NCBI GenBank assembly: GCA_025656455.1
Contig: JAHXHS010000019.1
Coordinates: 24,062 to 88,061 of the forward strand
Direction of reading: 5' to 3'
DNA: 64,000 nucleotides
Source of the DNA: Candidatus Thiodiazotropha sp. (ex Epidulcina cf. delphinae)
Lineage (GTDB): Bacteria > Pseudomonadota > Gammaproteobacteria > Chromatiales > Chromatiaceae
Numbering within the stretch: the stretch's first letter is position 1; the number at the start of each line of letters is the position of its first letter. A program made the translations under genes and the position numbers. Shown here in pieces: positions 1 to 8,817 of this stretch. The notes below the pieces were generated by a model, which was not told the DNA's origin, searched no databases, and saw only the letters and a program-made list of their open reading frames with translations.

Positions 1-192
1 CTTTGCGCGGTCGTACATGCCGATTTCCGCGTGAAGTGCGCCAAGCAGGTAAAGTGCTTCTGCATTATACGGCGTTTTGTTTATCAAATCCTTTAACAGA
101 CTAATGGCTTCATCGGGGTGATTGTTGTTTGATGCATGCAATGCTAAATGCATTAATTCATCAGGTTCAAGTCTATTGATGTGTTCCATCAT
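1..192 (-). CDS. TPR-like protein, N-terminal part (cut by window edge)
   Basis: Reading leftwards from ATG at 192, the frame gives MMEHINRLEPDEL followed by helical repeats and stays open to base 1, so the rest of the gene lies outside the window. The visible 64 residues contain a tetratricopeptide-like unit (an A-EALYLLGALHAEIGMYDRA type stretch), so a TPR scaffold is the likely class. An AAGGAG ribosome site lies 12 nt before the first ATG and supports this start. The gene is divergent from the eCIS operon and separated from it by about 790 bp; whether it is functionally linked cannot be told. Confidence 0.65.
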   Translation of the reverse strand, partial: MMEHINRLEPDELMHLALHASNNNHPDEAISLLKDLINKTPYNAEALYLLGALHAEIGMYDRAK

Positions 193-578
193 TTTATAAT
201 AGGACTCCTTACTTAGAACGGTTAAAAGCAGCTAACAGCATTGTACTACACTAAGTTATTTAAACTCAGGTTGTATCTTTGACAAGAAGAGGCGAACCAC
301 TCAATTTGGGACTCTGCATCAAGCTGCGGATATTTAACATAATATACAGAGTCAGATAGCTGTATAAAGGGTATAGGGCATTGTTGATTACGGCACAACC
401 CATTGCCTAGGAATTATCATCACAAATAAAAAATAATGCAAGTCCTGAGCCACTTTAATTTATAGAGAAAATTGCGATAGCACCTCACTCATGCCGTTAA
501 CAAATACGACCCATGATTGTTAGTGCATTAAGCATAGAGTGTTGCGAATACTGATAACAACAATGCATTCGAACCTCC

Positions 579-598
579 ATAGGACATAAAAGTCCTAT
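579..598. promoter_or_regulatory. Inverted repeat, possible activator site
   Basis: Two perfect 7-bp arms, ATAGGAC and GTCCTAT, are separated by ATAAAA. There is no following T-run, so a terminator is unlikely. It lies about 340 bp before the candidate sigma-54 promoter, within reach of an enhancer-binding protein, but it is a single copy and its role is a guess. Confidence 0.3.
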
Positions 599-913
599 TC
601 CGGAATTCGCTCATGATAGATTCAAGACCCTTTCTTTTAGCTATTTTCACGCATCCTCAGACTTTGCATCCCTAGGACAAAAGCATCACACACCATTCAT
701 AGGGGTACCACTTGAATATCTGCTGAAACTTACAACAGAGAGTTTCCGGATTGATTCGAAAATCTCCATGGCATGGCTGGATTGTCGTCGTTGTCCTTCG
801 CTTTAAGCACCTGATAATTCTGAAAAAATATCCACGGCTTGTGTTCGCGCCCACTGATGAATGTCAGATGGACAATCCTCATCAGGACTTCCTCGGCAAA
901 CAAATTTTGAAAT

Positions 914-930
914 TTGGCATGCGATCTGCT
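914..930 (+). promoter_or_regulatory. Candidate sigma-54 (-24/-12) promoter of the eCIS operon
   Basis: TTGGCATGCGATCTGCT matches the sigma-54 consensus TTGGCACG-N4-TTGCT with two mismatches, and the GG and GC dinucleotides have the required 10-bp spacing. Start of transcription would be near 941, 44 bp before the first eCIS gene. A sigma-54 activator is encoded at the far end of the same cluster (36028-37020), which makes the match more credible than the sequence alone. Confidence 0.5.
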
Positions 931-984
931 CATTGACTCGACATGAACGCCGGCAGATCGGTCGGCAGTTGACAGGGAAAAGGC

Positions 985-1569
985 ATGGCAGACTACTCCG
1001 TGATTGCGGATGTTTCCGAAACATTGCAAACGGTACTTACCAACGCACTGAGCACACTCGCACCCGGGCCGCCGGTTGCCGAGTTGCATGATCTCAGCGG
1101 TCCGGTCGCCACCAACCCACCTCGGGTGACCCTGTTTCTCTACGAAGTGATGGAAGATCATACCGTGCGCAACAGGCCGGCAACACGCTCGATTACGCCA
1201 CCCACACTGACCGAAGAGAAACCGCCGCTACCTTTGCTGCTGCGCTATCTGCTGACCCCTTGGAGCGGTGACATCCTCACCGATCATCGGATGTTGGGAA
1301 GGGCCCTGCAAGTACTCTACGACGGCGCCATTCTAAGCGGCCCTCAGCTCAGTGGCGGTCTGGCCGGGACCAGTGATGCATTGAAGCTGAAGCTCGCACC
1401 CCTGACGCTGGAGGATCGCTCCAGGGTGTTTGCCGCGGCCCAGGAACGTTATCACCTCTCAGTGACCTACGAAGTACGCGTGGTCAACCTGGATCCGATC
1501 AATCAACAACAGCTCGTACCCGTTCAGGAACGGCAGTTGATCGGGGCAAGACCGGTGAACGGCTCATGA
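985..1569 (+). CDS. eCIS DUF4255 family protein (Pvc16-like)
   Basis: This 194-residue protein begins MADYSVIADVSETLQ, contains the DUF4255 hallmarks (a short helix, then a PPRVTLFLYEV-type strand and a PLLLRYLLTPW block near residue 80), and opens the gene cluster. In PVC/Afp particles the homologue Pvc16 is thought to cap the sheath/tube at the distal end. The length fits the family. It is followed by a gene starting within its stop codon (ATGA). A purine-rich AGGGAAAAGG lies just before the start. Family identification is from motif memory, not a search. Confidence 0.8.
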   Translation: MADYSVIADVSETLQTVLTNALSTLAPGPPVAELHDLSGPVATNPPRVTLFLYEVMEDHTVRNRPATRSITPPTLTEEKPPLPLLLRYLLTPWSGDILTDHRMLGRALQVLYDGAILSGPQLSGGLAGTSDALKLKLAPLTLEDRSRVFAAAQERYHLSVTYEVRVVNLDPINQQQLVPVQERQLIGARPVNGS

Positions 1570-2228
1570 CCGGCTGGCAGGCGATTGCGGGAGAGCGGCT
1601 CATGCTCTATAGCCCGATCGGATTGAATCTGATCGACGATCTCACCGGCAAGCCGGCTCAGGGGGAACTGATTGTCACCCTGGACGAACGCGACAGCGTT
1701 GGAGACTGGCATGAAACCCGCCTTGAAGCGGTTCGTTCGCTCAGCAATGTGCTGCTCTATCCCGGTCTTGGACGCAGCGCGGCCGTGGCGGCGACACCGG
1801 TAAGACGGTATCGGATCAGAATCGACACGCTCTGGTACCGGCCTGACTATCTGATGACCGACGCCGGTATTGAGTTCGACGTGCATCCCTATGACGACGA
1901 CACACCGCCGGCGGCAACAGCCAGCCATCCCATGGATCTCTTCCTGCTCCCCTCCGCCAACTACCCGTTTCCCCGCCATCTTCGGGTATTACGCGGTGTA
2001 GTGGTTGATAGCGGCGGCGATCCCGTCGCTAACGTTGAAGTCGTCGAAGGCCCGCGGGAGAGGGTACTGACGGATGCGCGTGGCGAGTTTGCACTACCAC
2101 TGCGTTGGACAGCCTTGTCGGGTCCGGTACAGATCGATGCGGTCGATCATCGCACCGGCCACAACGGCTCGATAAACGTTGTACTCCCTGCTGATCTGTC
2201 ACACAGCAACACGATCACCATCAACTGA
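1566..2228 (+). CDS. eCIS-associated protein with carboxypeptidase-regulatory-like C-terminal domain
   Basis: A 220-residue protein without a signal peptide or membrane segment. Residues 1-135 form an unrecognised beta-rich domain. Residues about 140-215 (LRGVVVDSGGDPVANVEVV, then TDARGEFALPL) look like a carboxypeptidase regulatory-like beta-sandwich, a fold often used for surface decoration or adhesion. The ATGA overlap with the DUF4255 gene and the 17-bp gap to the sheath gene show it is translated with the particle. A role as a cap or surface accessory is inferred from position only. Confidence 0.55.
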   Translation: MTGWQAIAGERLMLYSPIGLNLIDDLTGKPAQGELIVTLDERDSVGDWHETRLEAVRSLSNVLLYPGLGRSAAVAATPVRRYRIRIDTLWYRPDYLMTDAGIEFDVHPYDDDTPPAATASHPMDLFLLPSANYPFPRHLRVLRGVVVDSGGDPVANVEVVEGPRERVLTDARGEFALPLRWTALSGPVQIDAVDHRTGHNGSINVVLPADLSHSNTITIN

Positions 2229-2245
2229 CTACGAGGAATACGAGC

Positions 2246-4228
2246 ATGCCGGTATATCTATCTCCAGGTGTATACGTAGAAGAAGTCCCCGGTGGTCCAC
2301 GACCGATTGAGGCCGTAGGGACCAATATCGCAGGCTTTGTCGGTTTGACCGAACGCGGGCCGACGCGTCCCCGACTGGTGACGAACTGGGGCGAATTCAA
2401 ACGCTGGTTCGGCCAAGAGATCGACGTCGCCCAATCCTTCCTGCCGTATGCCGTGCGCGGCTACTTCGAGAACGAAGGCAGTGTGGCGTTCATCGCCAGG
2501 GTGGCCAGTCTCGACAACGTCAACCCGGCGGTAGCTGCGGCACTCGATCTGCCGACGCAGGATGCGGGTGGCGTCAACATTGCCAACAACGTCCTGCGCA
2601 TCAGCGCCAACGGACCTGGTAGCTGGGGTGGTCGTATGCTGATCTGGGTGCGTGCCGCGAGCATGGCCGACACCACCGCGGCGCCACCACGGGATTGGTT
2701 TCGCATTACCGTGCTCTACTACCGGACCGCCATACCCACGCCGTTCGTCGACCCGACCGATCCGGCCAATCTGGCCAATCCATTGCGGCGCGAGCCTGAT
2801 GTGCTGGAGGACTTCGACAACCTCACCTTCGAAGCCGGACGATCCAACAACGTGGTCGCCGCCATCGGGCGCAGCTCAAAGCTGATTGAGGCCGGGTATG
2901 TCAACACCGGAGGTGGGGTGGCAACGCCAGCGCGACCCACCGACGTGATCGCGGCCGCCAGCACCGCGTCGACGGATCTGCCAACGGGCGATGCCGATAC
3001 GGAACTCCGCGTGTCGGCCACCGGTCCGGGTACCTGGGCCAACGCCTACACTGTGACGGTCGAGGCGGGCACCCAGGCAAACACATTTCGCATCATCGTC
3101 AATGACGGCGCCACGGACGTGGAGACCTTCGACAACCTGCCGGACGCCAATCCGGAGCAGGCGATCGCCCAGGTCAACAGCGCCGCCACCCGCATCCGTC
3201 TCACCTGGAATCAGGCCAATCCGCCGAATCCGGTGACTCCCAGCCGCCCCAACGATACCGGTGCACCGGTGGCGCTGGCGGGCGGTGCCAACAACTCGCC
3301 GGCAGGAGGTTCCGACGGTGCCGCCATCACACCGGTGGATTACGCCGGGGATCCGGCGGCCGATCCGGAGCAGCGAACCGGACTCGCCGGCTTGGCGCAG
3401 ATCGACGAAGTCAGCCTGCTGGTGGCGCCGGATGCGAGCCTGCCGGGGAACTTCCAGATCAGAAACGACCTGATCAACCAGTGCGAAACCCTGAAGGACC
3501 GTTTCGCCATCCTGGCCTCCGAGCCGGGTATCGGTGACGTACAGGCCGTCAATCCGCCCCGCGACAGCAGTTACGGCGCCGTCTACTTCCCTTGGATCCG
3601 GGTCACCGACGCCGGCGGCCAGGATACGCTGTTGGTGCCGCCGGTGGGTCATGTGGCTGGCATCTATGCGCGTACCGACGTGGCCCGCGGGGTGCACAAG
3701 GCGCCGGCTAATGAAGTCGTGCGTGGGATGGTGAACGTGAACATCAACGCCACACGACGTCCGCTCGAGTTCACCATCAGCAAGGGAGGGCAGGACATTC
3801 TCAATCCGAAAGGCGTCAACGTCATCCGCGACTTCCGTAGCGATGGACGCGGCATCCGGGTCTGGGGCGCACGCACCATGTCCAGTGATCCGGAGTGGCG
3901 CTATATCAACGTTAGGCGTCTCTTTCTCATGGTCGAGGAGTCGATAGACGAGGGTACCCAATGGGTGGTTTTCGAACCCAACGCAGAGAACACCTGGGCC
4001 AAGGTAAGACAGTCGATCACCAACTTCCTTCTGAGCGTGTGGCGCTCCGGTGCCTTGCGCGGCATCACACAGGACGAGGCGTTCTTCGTCAACTGCGACC
4101 GCACCACGATGACAGAAGCCGATATCGACGCCGGTCGTCTGATCTGTGAGGTCGGCATAGCGCCGGTCAAGCCCGCCGAGTTTGTCATCTTCCGTATCCA
4201 GCAGAAGACGCTCGAGCAGACCGCTTAG
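2246..4228 (+). CDS. Contractile sheath protein 1
   Basis: A 660-residue tail sheath protein: it starts MPVYLSPGVYVEEVPGG, the typical sheath N-terminus, and ends with the conserved sheath core (RGVHKAPANEVV near residue 485, RSGALRGITQDEAFFV near 610, VGIAPVKPAEFVIFRI at the end). It polymerises around the inner tube and contracts to drive it into a target. It is larger than usual for PVC sheaths because the surface domain seems duplicated: an LRISANGPGSW unit near residue 115 is followed by a related LRVSATGPGTW unit near 253. It is followed 23 bp later by the tube gene, with a GGAG ribosome site. Confidence 0.93.
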   Translation: MPVYLSPGVYVEEVPGGPRPIEAVGTNIAGFVGLTERGPTRPRLVTNWGEFKRWFGQEIDVAQSFLPYAVRGYFENEGSVAFIARVASLDNVNPAVAAALDLPTQDAGGVNIANNVLRISANGPGSWGGRMLIWVRAASMADTTAAPPRDWFRITVLYYRTAIPTPFVDPTDPANLANPLRREPDVLEDFDNLTFEAGRSNNVVAAIGRSSKLIEAGYVNTGGGVATPARPTDVIAAASTASTDLPTGDADTELRVSATGPGTWANAYTVTVEAGTQANTFRIIVNDGATDVETFDNLPDANPEQAIAQVNSAATRIRLTWNQANPPNPVTPSRPNDTGAPVALAGGANNSPAGGSDGAAITPVDYAGDPAADPEQRTGLAGLAQIDEVSLLVAPDASLPGNFQIRNDLINQCETLKDRFAILASEPGIGDVQAVNPPRDSSYGAVYFPWIRVTDAGGQDTLLVPPVGHVAGIYARTDVARGVHKAPANEVVRGMVNVNINATRRPLEFTISKGGQDILNPKGVNVIRDFRSDGRGIRVWGARTMSSDPEWRYINVRRLFLMVEESIDEGTQWVVFEPNAENTWAKVRQSITNFLLSVWRSGALRGITQDEAFFVNCDRTTMTEADIDAGRLICEVGIAPVKPAEFVIFRIQQKTLEQTA

Positions 4229-4251
4229 TTCCACACATTAGGAGAAGAGCA

Positions 4252-4713
4252 ATGCCTCCCGTACAAAGAGACGATCCCTATCCGGTTTACAATTTCGAGG
4301 TCGAGATCAACGGCGTTAGTGATGACGGCAGCACTGCCAGAGCCTCGTTCAGCGAGATCTCCGGTCTGGAGATCGAACAGGAAGCCATCGACTATCGCAA
4401 CGGCAGCGAAGATATCCGTGCACGCAAACTGCCCGGTCTCAAGAAGTTCACCAATATCACCATGAAGCGAGGTATCACCGGTCATCTGGATTTCTGGAAC
4501 TGGATCCGCTCGGCCATGAAGGGCCAGGTCCAGCGGGCCGATGGTTCCATCATCCTGCTCGACGAGAACCGACAGGAGGTTCAGCGCTGGAACATCACGC
4601 GTGCCTGGCCCTGTAAGTACACCGGTCCAGGACTCAACGCGGCAAACAGTGAGGTGGCGATCGAGACGCTCGAGGTCTGCCACGAAGCATTGGATATTGA
4701 CGGTCAGAGTTGA
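4252..4713 (+). CDS. Inner tube protein 1 (Hcp-like)
   Basis: A 153-residue protein beginning MPPVQRDDPYPVYNFEVEIN with the FSEISGLEIEQE and KRGITGHLDFWNWI signatures of the T4 gp19/PVC1 tube family. It forms the hexameric rings of the inner tube that carries cargo. The length is normal for eCIS tubes. It lies between the two sheath genes, and its stop codon overlaps the start of the second sheath gene by one base. Confidence 0.93.
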   Translation: MPPVQRDDPYPVYNFEVEINGVSDDGSTARASFSEISGLEIEQEAIDYRNGSEDIRARKLPGLKKFTNITMKRGITGHLDFWNWIRSAMKGQVQRADGSIILLDENRQEVQRWNITRAWPCKYTGPGLNAANSEVAIETLEVCHEALDIDGQS

Positions 4714-6296
4714 TGAACGAGACCGCCGCACGCCTAGCGGGTGTCTACTTCGAGGTTCAGCCTCCGCGCGAGGAGCAGTCGCCGTTACGAACCGATATAG
4801 CGGGGTTCGCCGGCGAGACACGGCGCGGACCGGTCGGTGTGCCGCGGCGTATCGAAGGGTGGCAGCAGTATCTGGAAACCTTCGGCCAGGTGGCCGATGA
4901 TGCCGATCTGGCCCTGGCGCTGCGCGGCTACTTCGAAAACGGCGGAGAGATCGCCCATCTGATACGTCTGCTTGGCACGCCGTTCCAGGCGGCCAACGCC
5001 ATCTGGCAACTTGGCCAGGTGGACTCAGTTACGCTTCAATGGATCGGCGATGCGCCGTCCGCGGGTAACTTTTCAGCCTCCAGTTATCGCATATCGGCCA
5101 CCAGTCCCGGCCATTGGGGGAATGACATCCGGCTTCAGGCCCGCTACTCCCGTCTCGGGAACGAGGGTCAGCCACAAGTCGATCTCATCGTTACCTGTCA
5201 GTGGGAACCCACAGAGTACCTGACGGGATTGATGCCCGAGGCGCTGGAGCAGGAGGTTGCCGAGCGCTCCGGATTGATCCGCTTGGAGGCACAGGCACCC
5301 GCGCCGCCGGCACAACCGGATACCGGTCCGTTACGGATGGAGTGGCAGACACTGCCACTCACGGGCGGTGTACAGGGCAGGGTCGACCACGCCGATTATC
5401 TGCATGGCGCCACCGCCATGGCGACGGTACGGGAAGTGGCGCTCATCGCCTTTCCCGATCTGCACAGAATGCCGGGTGACGAAAGTCAGCAGCGCAACCT
5501 ACTGGCCAATGCAATCGCTGAAGCCGACTCCCGCCTCGACAGACAGGTGCTGGCATCACTGCCTCCCGAAACGAAAGAGGTGGCCTCGGCCGCGGCCTGG
5601 ATATCAACGGTAAGGCAAGGATTCGGTGAGGGTCTGACGCGATCTCTAGCCGTTTATCACCCATGGTTGGAGGTCGAGGATCCGTTCGGAAAACCGCAGT
5701 CGCCTCACCGCAGGATCTCACCAGTCGGTCACGTGGCCGGCGTCATCAGCCGATTCGACCGCGAGCGTGGCGCCCACTACACACCGGCAAATGCGGCACT
5801 GTTCGATGCGATCGATGTGGTAGCGACCTATCTGCGCCGCGACCAGGCCTTGCTGCTGGCAGACGGCGTCAATCTGGTTCGCTGTCAGGCCGGCCGTGGA
5901 CTGCAGATCTGGGGCGGGCGGACCGCAGCCGATCCGGCGCGAAATCCCAGCGGGGTTTTTCTCGCGCACCGGCGTCTGATGCACAGGCTGGTACGCGCCA
6001 TCAGACGGGTCGCAGAGCCGCTTGTCTTCGATATCAACGGTCCCGCCTTGCGCCTGATGCTGGTGCGGGCCATTACCGGTGTATTGCTCGAAGCCTATCG
6101 CGCAGGCGGTCTCAAGGGCGAACGGCCGGAGGAGGGTTTTCAGGTCGTCTGCGACGAGTCGAACAACCCCGAGGAGGAGCAGGATCTGGGACGTGTGCGT
6201 TGCGAAATCAGTCTGGCGCCGGCCGTGCCGATGGAATTCATCGTTCTGCAGGTAACGTTCAGCGCCGACGGCCGGCTGGAGGTCATTGCACCGTGA
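4713..6296 (+). CDS. Contractile sheath protein 2
   Basis: A 527-residue second sheath: N-terminal ARLAGVYFEVQPP, a single surface unit (YRISATSPGHWGN near residue 130), and the C-terminal core (RAGGLKGERPEEGFQVVCDE, then RCEISLAPAVPMEFIVLQV). I chose ATG 4713 (overlapping the tube stop as TGATG) over the in-frame TTG at 4710. PVC-type particles usually carry several sheath paralogues; the shorter copies are often placed next to the baseplate, which could be the role here. It lacks the duplicated surface domain of sheath 1. Confidence 0.9.
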   Translation: MNETAARLAGVYFEVQPPREEQSPLRTDIAGFAGETRRGPVGVPRRIEGWQQYLETFGQVADDADLALALRGYFENGGEIAHLIRLLGTPFQAANAIWQLGQVDSVTLQWIGDAPSAGNFSASSYRISATSPGHWGNDIRLQARYSRLGNEGQPQVDLIVTCQWEPTEYLTGLMPEALEQEVAERSGLIRLEAQAPAPPAQPDTGPLRMEWQTLPLTGGVQGRVDHADYLHGATAMATVREVALIAFPDLHRMPGDESQQRNLLANAIAEADSRLDRQVLASLPPETKEVASAAAWISTVRQGFGEGLTRSLAVYHPWLEVEDPFGKPQSPHRRISPVGHVAGVISRFDRERGAHYTPANAALFDAIDVVATYLRRDQALLLADGVNLVRCQAGRGLQIWGGRTAADPARNPSGVFLAHRRLMHRLVRAIRRVAEPLVFDINGPALRLMLVRAITGVLLEAYRAGGLKGERPEEGFQVVCDESNNPEEEQDLGRVRCEISLAPAVPMEFIVLQVTFSADGRLEVIAP

Positions 6297-6814
6297 AAGA
6301 TCCACTGCCTGGATTCCGTTTCATCGTCACCCTGGATCGCGCGGACGCTTATCTGCCTCCAGCCCAGGCGGCGCTGCTGCCCGAAGTGGAGAACGGCGAG
6401 TTCTACTCCGTCAAAGGGCTCGGAGCCGAACTGGAGGTGACCTCGTACTCGGAAGGCGGCGTTAACGACTACGTGCACCAACTGCCGGTACGCCACGCCT
6501 GGAGCAACATTGTGTTGGAGCGCGGCGTGGTCAGTGATCTCCAGCTCTGGCAGTGGTACCAGAATGGATTGACACGCTCACTGGGCGCCAGAAGAGATGG
6601 TTCCATCACGCTGATGACGCCAGCCGGAGAACGGGCGGTGGCTTGGAATTTCCGTGCCGGGATTGCGGTGAAGTGGAGCGGGCCAGAGATGGTCGCCACA
6701 GAAAGCGCGGTCGCTATCGAATCCCTGGAGATTGCCCACCATGGGCTCGAACTCGTGGGAGCAACCCTTGACCTCGGGGAAGTCGTCGAGTCTGCCATGG
6801 AGTTCTTCAGCTGA
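6293..6814 (+). CDS. Inner tube protein 2 (baseplate-proximal tube ring)
   Basis: A 173-residue protein starting at GTG 6293, which overlaps the sheath 2 stop (GTGA). It contains FRFIVTLDRAD, FYSVKGLGAELEVTSYSEGG and an IVLERGVVSDLQLWQWYQNG stretch equivalent to the KRGITGHLDFWNW of tube 1, so it is a divergent tube subunit. In PVC and Afp a second tube protein (position 5) connects tube and baseplate, which is the likely role. An open frame continues upstream inside the sheath gene but has no coding character there. Confidence 0.87.
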   Translation: MKDPLPGFRFIVTLDRADAYLPPAQAALLPEVENGEFYSVKGLGAELEVTSYSEGGVNDYVHQLPVRHAWSNIVLERGVVSDLQLWQWYQNGLTRSLGARRDGSITLMTPAGERAVAWNFRAGIAVKWSGPEMVATESAVAIESLEIAHHGLELVGATLDLGEVVESAMEFFS

Positions 6815-7002
6815 TGTTGACGATCGAAAAACTTGAGGTTCAGTTCGACGTGGAAGGCGGCGAGGAAGAGGCGATGTTCCGCCGTCTGTTCAATCGCAAC
6901 ATGCAGGAGTGGCGAGCGCGTGATGCAGAGGAGAGACGGCTGCGTCGCATGATCGAGCGTGACCGCGGTCTCGGTGACCGCGCCGATACGGAGGAGAGCT
7001 GA
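6814..7002 (+). CDS. DUF5908 small eCIS protein (Pvc6-like)
   Basis: A 62-residue, strongly charged protein (MLTIEKLEVQFDVEGGEE, then an R/E-rich helix with RRLRRMIERD). Size, composition and position between the second tube and the LysM protein match the DUF5908/Pvc6 family found in most eCIS loci, whose function is not established. It overlaps both neighbours by a single base, showing tight translational coupling. Confidence 0.8.
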   Translation: MLTIEKLEVQFDVEGGEEEAMFRRLFNRNMQEWRARDAEERRLRRMIERDRGLGDRADTEES

Positions 7003-7664
7003 TGCCGACACCGATTCAGACCGCGGGGCAGGGGCTGGTTCGCGCCTATCTCGAAATCATCGCGCCCGAGAACGTGCCTGAGCCGATTGTCCCGCTGCAT
7101 TTCAATCCAACCGAGTACCAGTTGCAGAAGAACAACAACTTCGCAGAGGTTCCGATACCCGGACTCGAGTCGCCCCCCATTCAGTTCGTCCGCGGTGGCT
7201 GTGAGAAGTTGAGCGCCGAACTCCTTGCGGATACATCCGACACACTCGAGGATGTAAGGCTGAAATACACCAACAAGTTGCGCGACCTGATGCGCATCAA
7301 TACCGACCTGCACGCCCCGCCGATCGTACGTCTCATCTGGGATGATCAGGTCTTCAAGGGTGTGATCGAATCCTTGAATATCACCTATCTGCTGTTCTCC
7401 CCGGAGGGCATACCCTGGCGCGCGAAAATCAGTCTCGCACTCAAGGAGTACCGGCCGGTCGAGATACAGGTTGCGGAATCGCCCACATCCTCGCCCGATG
7501 TTGAGAAGTTCCACACCCTGGTAAGAGGCGAAACGCTCGCGGTCGTCGCCTGGAAGGCGTTTGGTGACGCGACTCAGTGGCGAGAAATAGCCGCCTACAA
7601 CGACATCAAGGACCCGCGGCATATCGAACCGGGAACCGTCCTCAATATTCCAAGGTTGAGGTAG
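7002..7664 (+). CDS. LysM-domain tube initiator / baseplate adaptor (Pvc7-like)
   Basis: A 220-residue protein. Residues about 15-155 form a tube-like domain (VPLHFNPTEYQLQKNN, RLIWDDQVFKGVIESL, FSPEGIPWRAKISLALKEY). Residues about 168-218 are a LysM module (HTLVRGETLAVVAWKAFGD, then IEPGTVLNIP). In PVC and Afp this protein joins the hub to the first tube ring, the same job as T4 gp53/gp54 type adaptors. The start ATG overlaps the DUF5908 stop. Confidence 0.88.
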   Translation: MPTPIQTAGQGLVRAYLEIIAPENVPEPIVPLHFNPTEYQLQKNNNFAEVPIPGLESPPIQFVRGGCEKLSAELLADTSDTLEDVRLKYTNKLRDLMRINTDLHAPPIVRLIWDDQVFKGVIESLNITYLLFSPEGIPWRAKISLALKEYRPVEIQVAESPTSSPDVEKFHTLVRGETLAVVAWKAFGDATQWREIAAYNDIKDPRHIEPGTVLNIPRLR

Positions 7665-7668
7665 TGCC

Positions 7669-8817
7669 ATGCAGGACGTCACGCAGACCGCTGGTCTTCC
7701 CAACACCGACTACTACGCTCCCAACTTTCGCGTCGAGATCGAGGGTGAAGAACTCGACCGTGAAGCGCATGGCGACATCCTCGAACTCAAGGTAGTCATG
7801 GACAAGGACAACATGACCAGCTTCGACTTTACGGTCAACAACTGGGACGACAAAACGATCGCCTTTAAATACAGCGACAAAAATACGTTCGACGTGGGCA
7901 AGCATGTCCACATCATGATGGGCTATGCCGATCGCATGCTATCCATGGTGAGTGGTCAGATTGCAACCATGACACCACGATTTGTCGATGGTCAGGCGTC
8001 CACGCTCACGGTCAGTGGCCAGGACGGCATGGCATTGCTGCGCGACAGCCAACCGGGGGACGGCGAAACCATTCAGTACCTGCAAAAGGCCGACTGGGAG
8101 ATCGCCCAAGCCATTGCGGAACGGCATGGATTGAACTTCGAGGCGACCCGCGAAGGCGAGGTTCACACCGAGGTCATCCAGCGTAATCAGGACGACGCCC
8201 AGTTTCTCATGGAGCGGGCAAAACGCATCGACTTCGACTGCTTCATCATCACCGACCCCGAGAGCAACGAATCGACTTTGAACTTCGTGCGCCCGCCGGA
8301 TGGACGTACGGCGGGTCCGATCCGTACCTATCAGTTCGTCTGGGGTGAAAGCCTAATCAGCTTCACACCGACGATCAGTCTCTCCCGACAGGTCAGCACG
8401 GTCACGGTGCGCGGTTGGGACGACCGTACCAAACAGGCGATCGTGGCCACCGCGACTGCCGATGATCTGCCGGAAACCGGTAGCGGCTCGAGCGGGCCGC
8501 AAGTCGTGGCAGACACCATGCCGCGGCGTCAGGAGGTGGTCGTCGATTCGCCGGTGGCCAGCTACGAAGAGGCACGTGACCTGGCGATCAGTATTTTGCG
8601 TGAACGTGCCTACGAATTCATTACCGGGGTTGGACGTTGCATCGGCTTGGCGGACCTGCGGTGCGGCGACAACATCGAGTTGCAGCGCCTCGGACGCTTC
8701 AGCGGAACCTACTACGTGAAGAAGGTCAGCCACTCGATTGGCGGCAACGGTTACCTGACAGACTTTGAAGCCAGGCGGCTGTTTCATCCCGATCAAGCAC
8801 AACAGGGAGGGGCCTAA
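7669..8817 (+). CDS. Phage late control D (gpD)-like hub protein
   Basis: A 382-residue protein with the gpD/VgrG hub features: YYAPNFRVEIEGEELDRE at the N-terminus, an FDVGKHVHIMMGYAD strand, AIAERHGLNFEA and VIQRNQDDAQFLMERAKRI motifs in the middle, and a C-terminal GRFSGTYYVKKVSHSIGG segment. It forms the trimeric hub at the centre of the baseplate. In PVC the hub and spike are fused (Pvc8), whereas here the spike is encoded by the separate next gene, whose start overlaps this stop. Confidence 0.9.
   Translation: MQDVTQTAGLPNTDYYAPNFRVEIEGEELDREAHGDILELKVVMDKDNMTSFDFTVNNWDDKTIAFKYSDKNTFDVGKHVHIMMGYADRMLSMVSGQIATMTPRFVDGQASTLTVSGQDGMALLRDSQPGDGETIQYLQKADWEIAQAIAERHGLNFEATREGEVHTEVIQRNQDDAQFLMERAKRIDFDCFIITDPESNESTLNFVRPPDGRTAGPIRTYQFVWGESLISFTPTISLSRQVSTVTVRGWDDRTKQAIVATATADDLPETGSGSSGPQVVADTMPRRQEVVVDSPVASYEEARDLAISILRERAYEFITGVGRCIGLADLRCGDNIELQRLGRFSGTYYVKKVSHSIGGNGYLTDFEARRLFHPDQAQQGGA

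Larger units (their letters stand above)
193..984. other. Long non-coding upstream region of the eCIS operon
   Basis: No convincing gene is seen in about 790 bp. The first 500 bp are AT-rich compared with the eCIS genes. It holds an inverted repeat at 579-598 and a sigma-54-like promoter at 914-930, so it most likely serves as the control region of the eCIS operon and of the divergent TPR gene. A minus-strand open frame reaching in from 1161 has no ribosome site and overlaps the first eCIS gene, so I do not call it. Confidence 0.5.

Noticed and set aside
730..1161. Minus-strand open frame of 143 codons upstream of and overlapping the first eCIS gene
   Set aside because: It overlaps a well-supported gene on the other strand, has no ribosome site, and shows no recognisable family; a chance frame or remnant is more likely.
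2876..4234. Minus-strand 452-codon frame opposite sheath 1
   Set aside because: It is the antisense of a clear sheath gene in GC-rich DNA; the protein has no family features.
5663..6292. Upstream extension of the second tube protein within sheath 2
   Set aside because: The residues are Arg/Ser-rich out-of-frame translation of the sheath gene; GTG 6293 with GTGA overlap is the fitting start.
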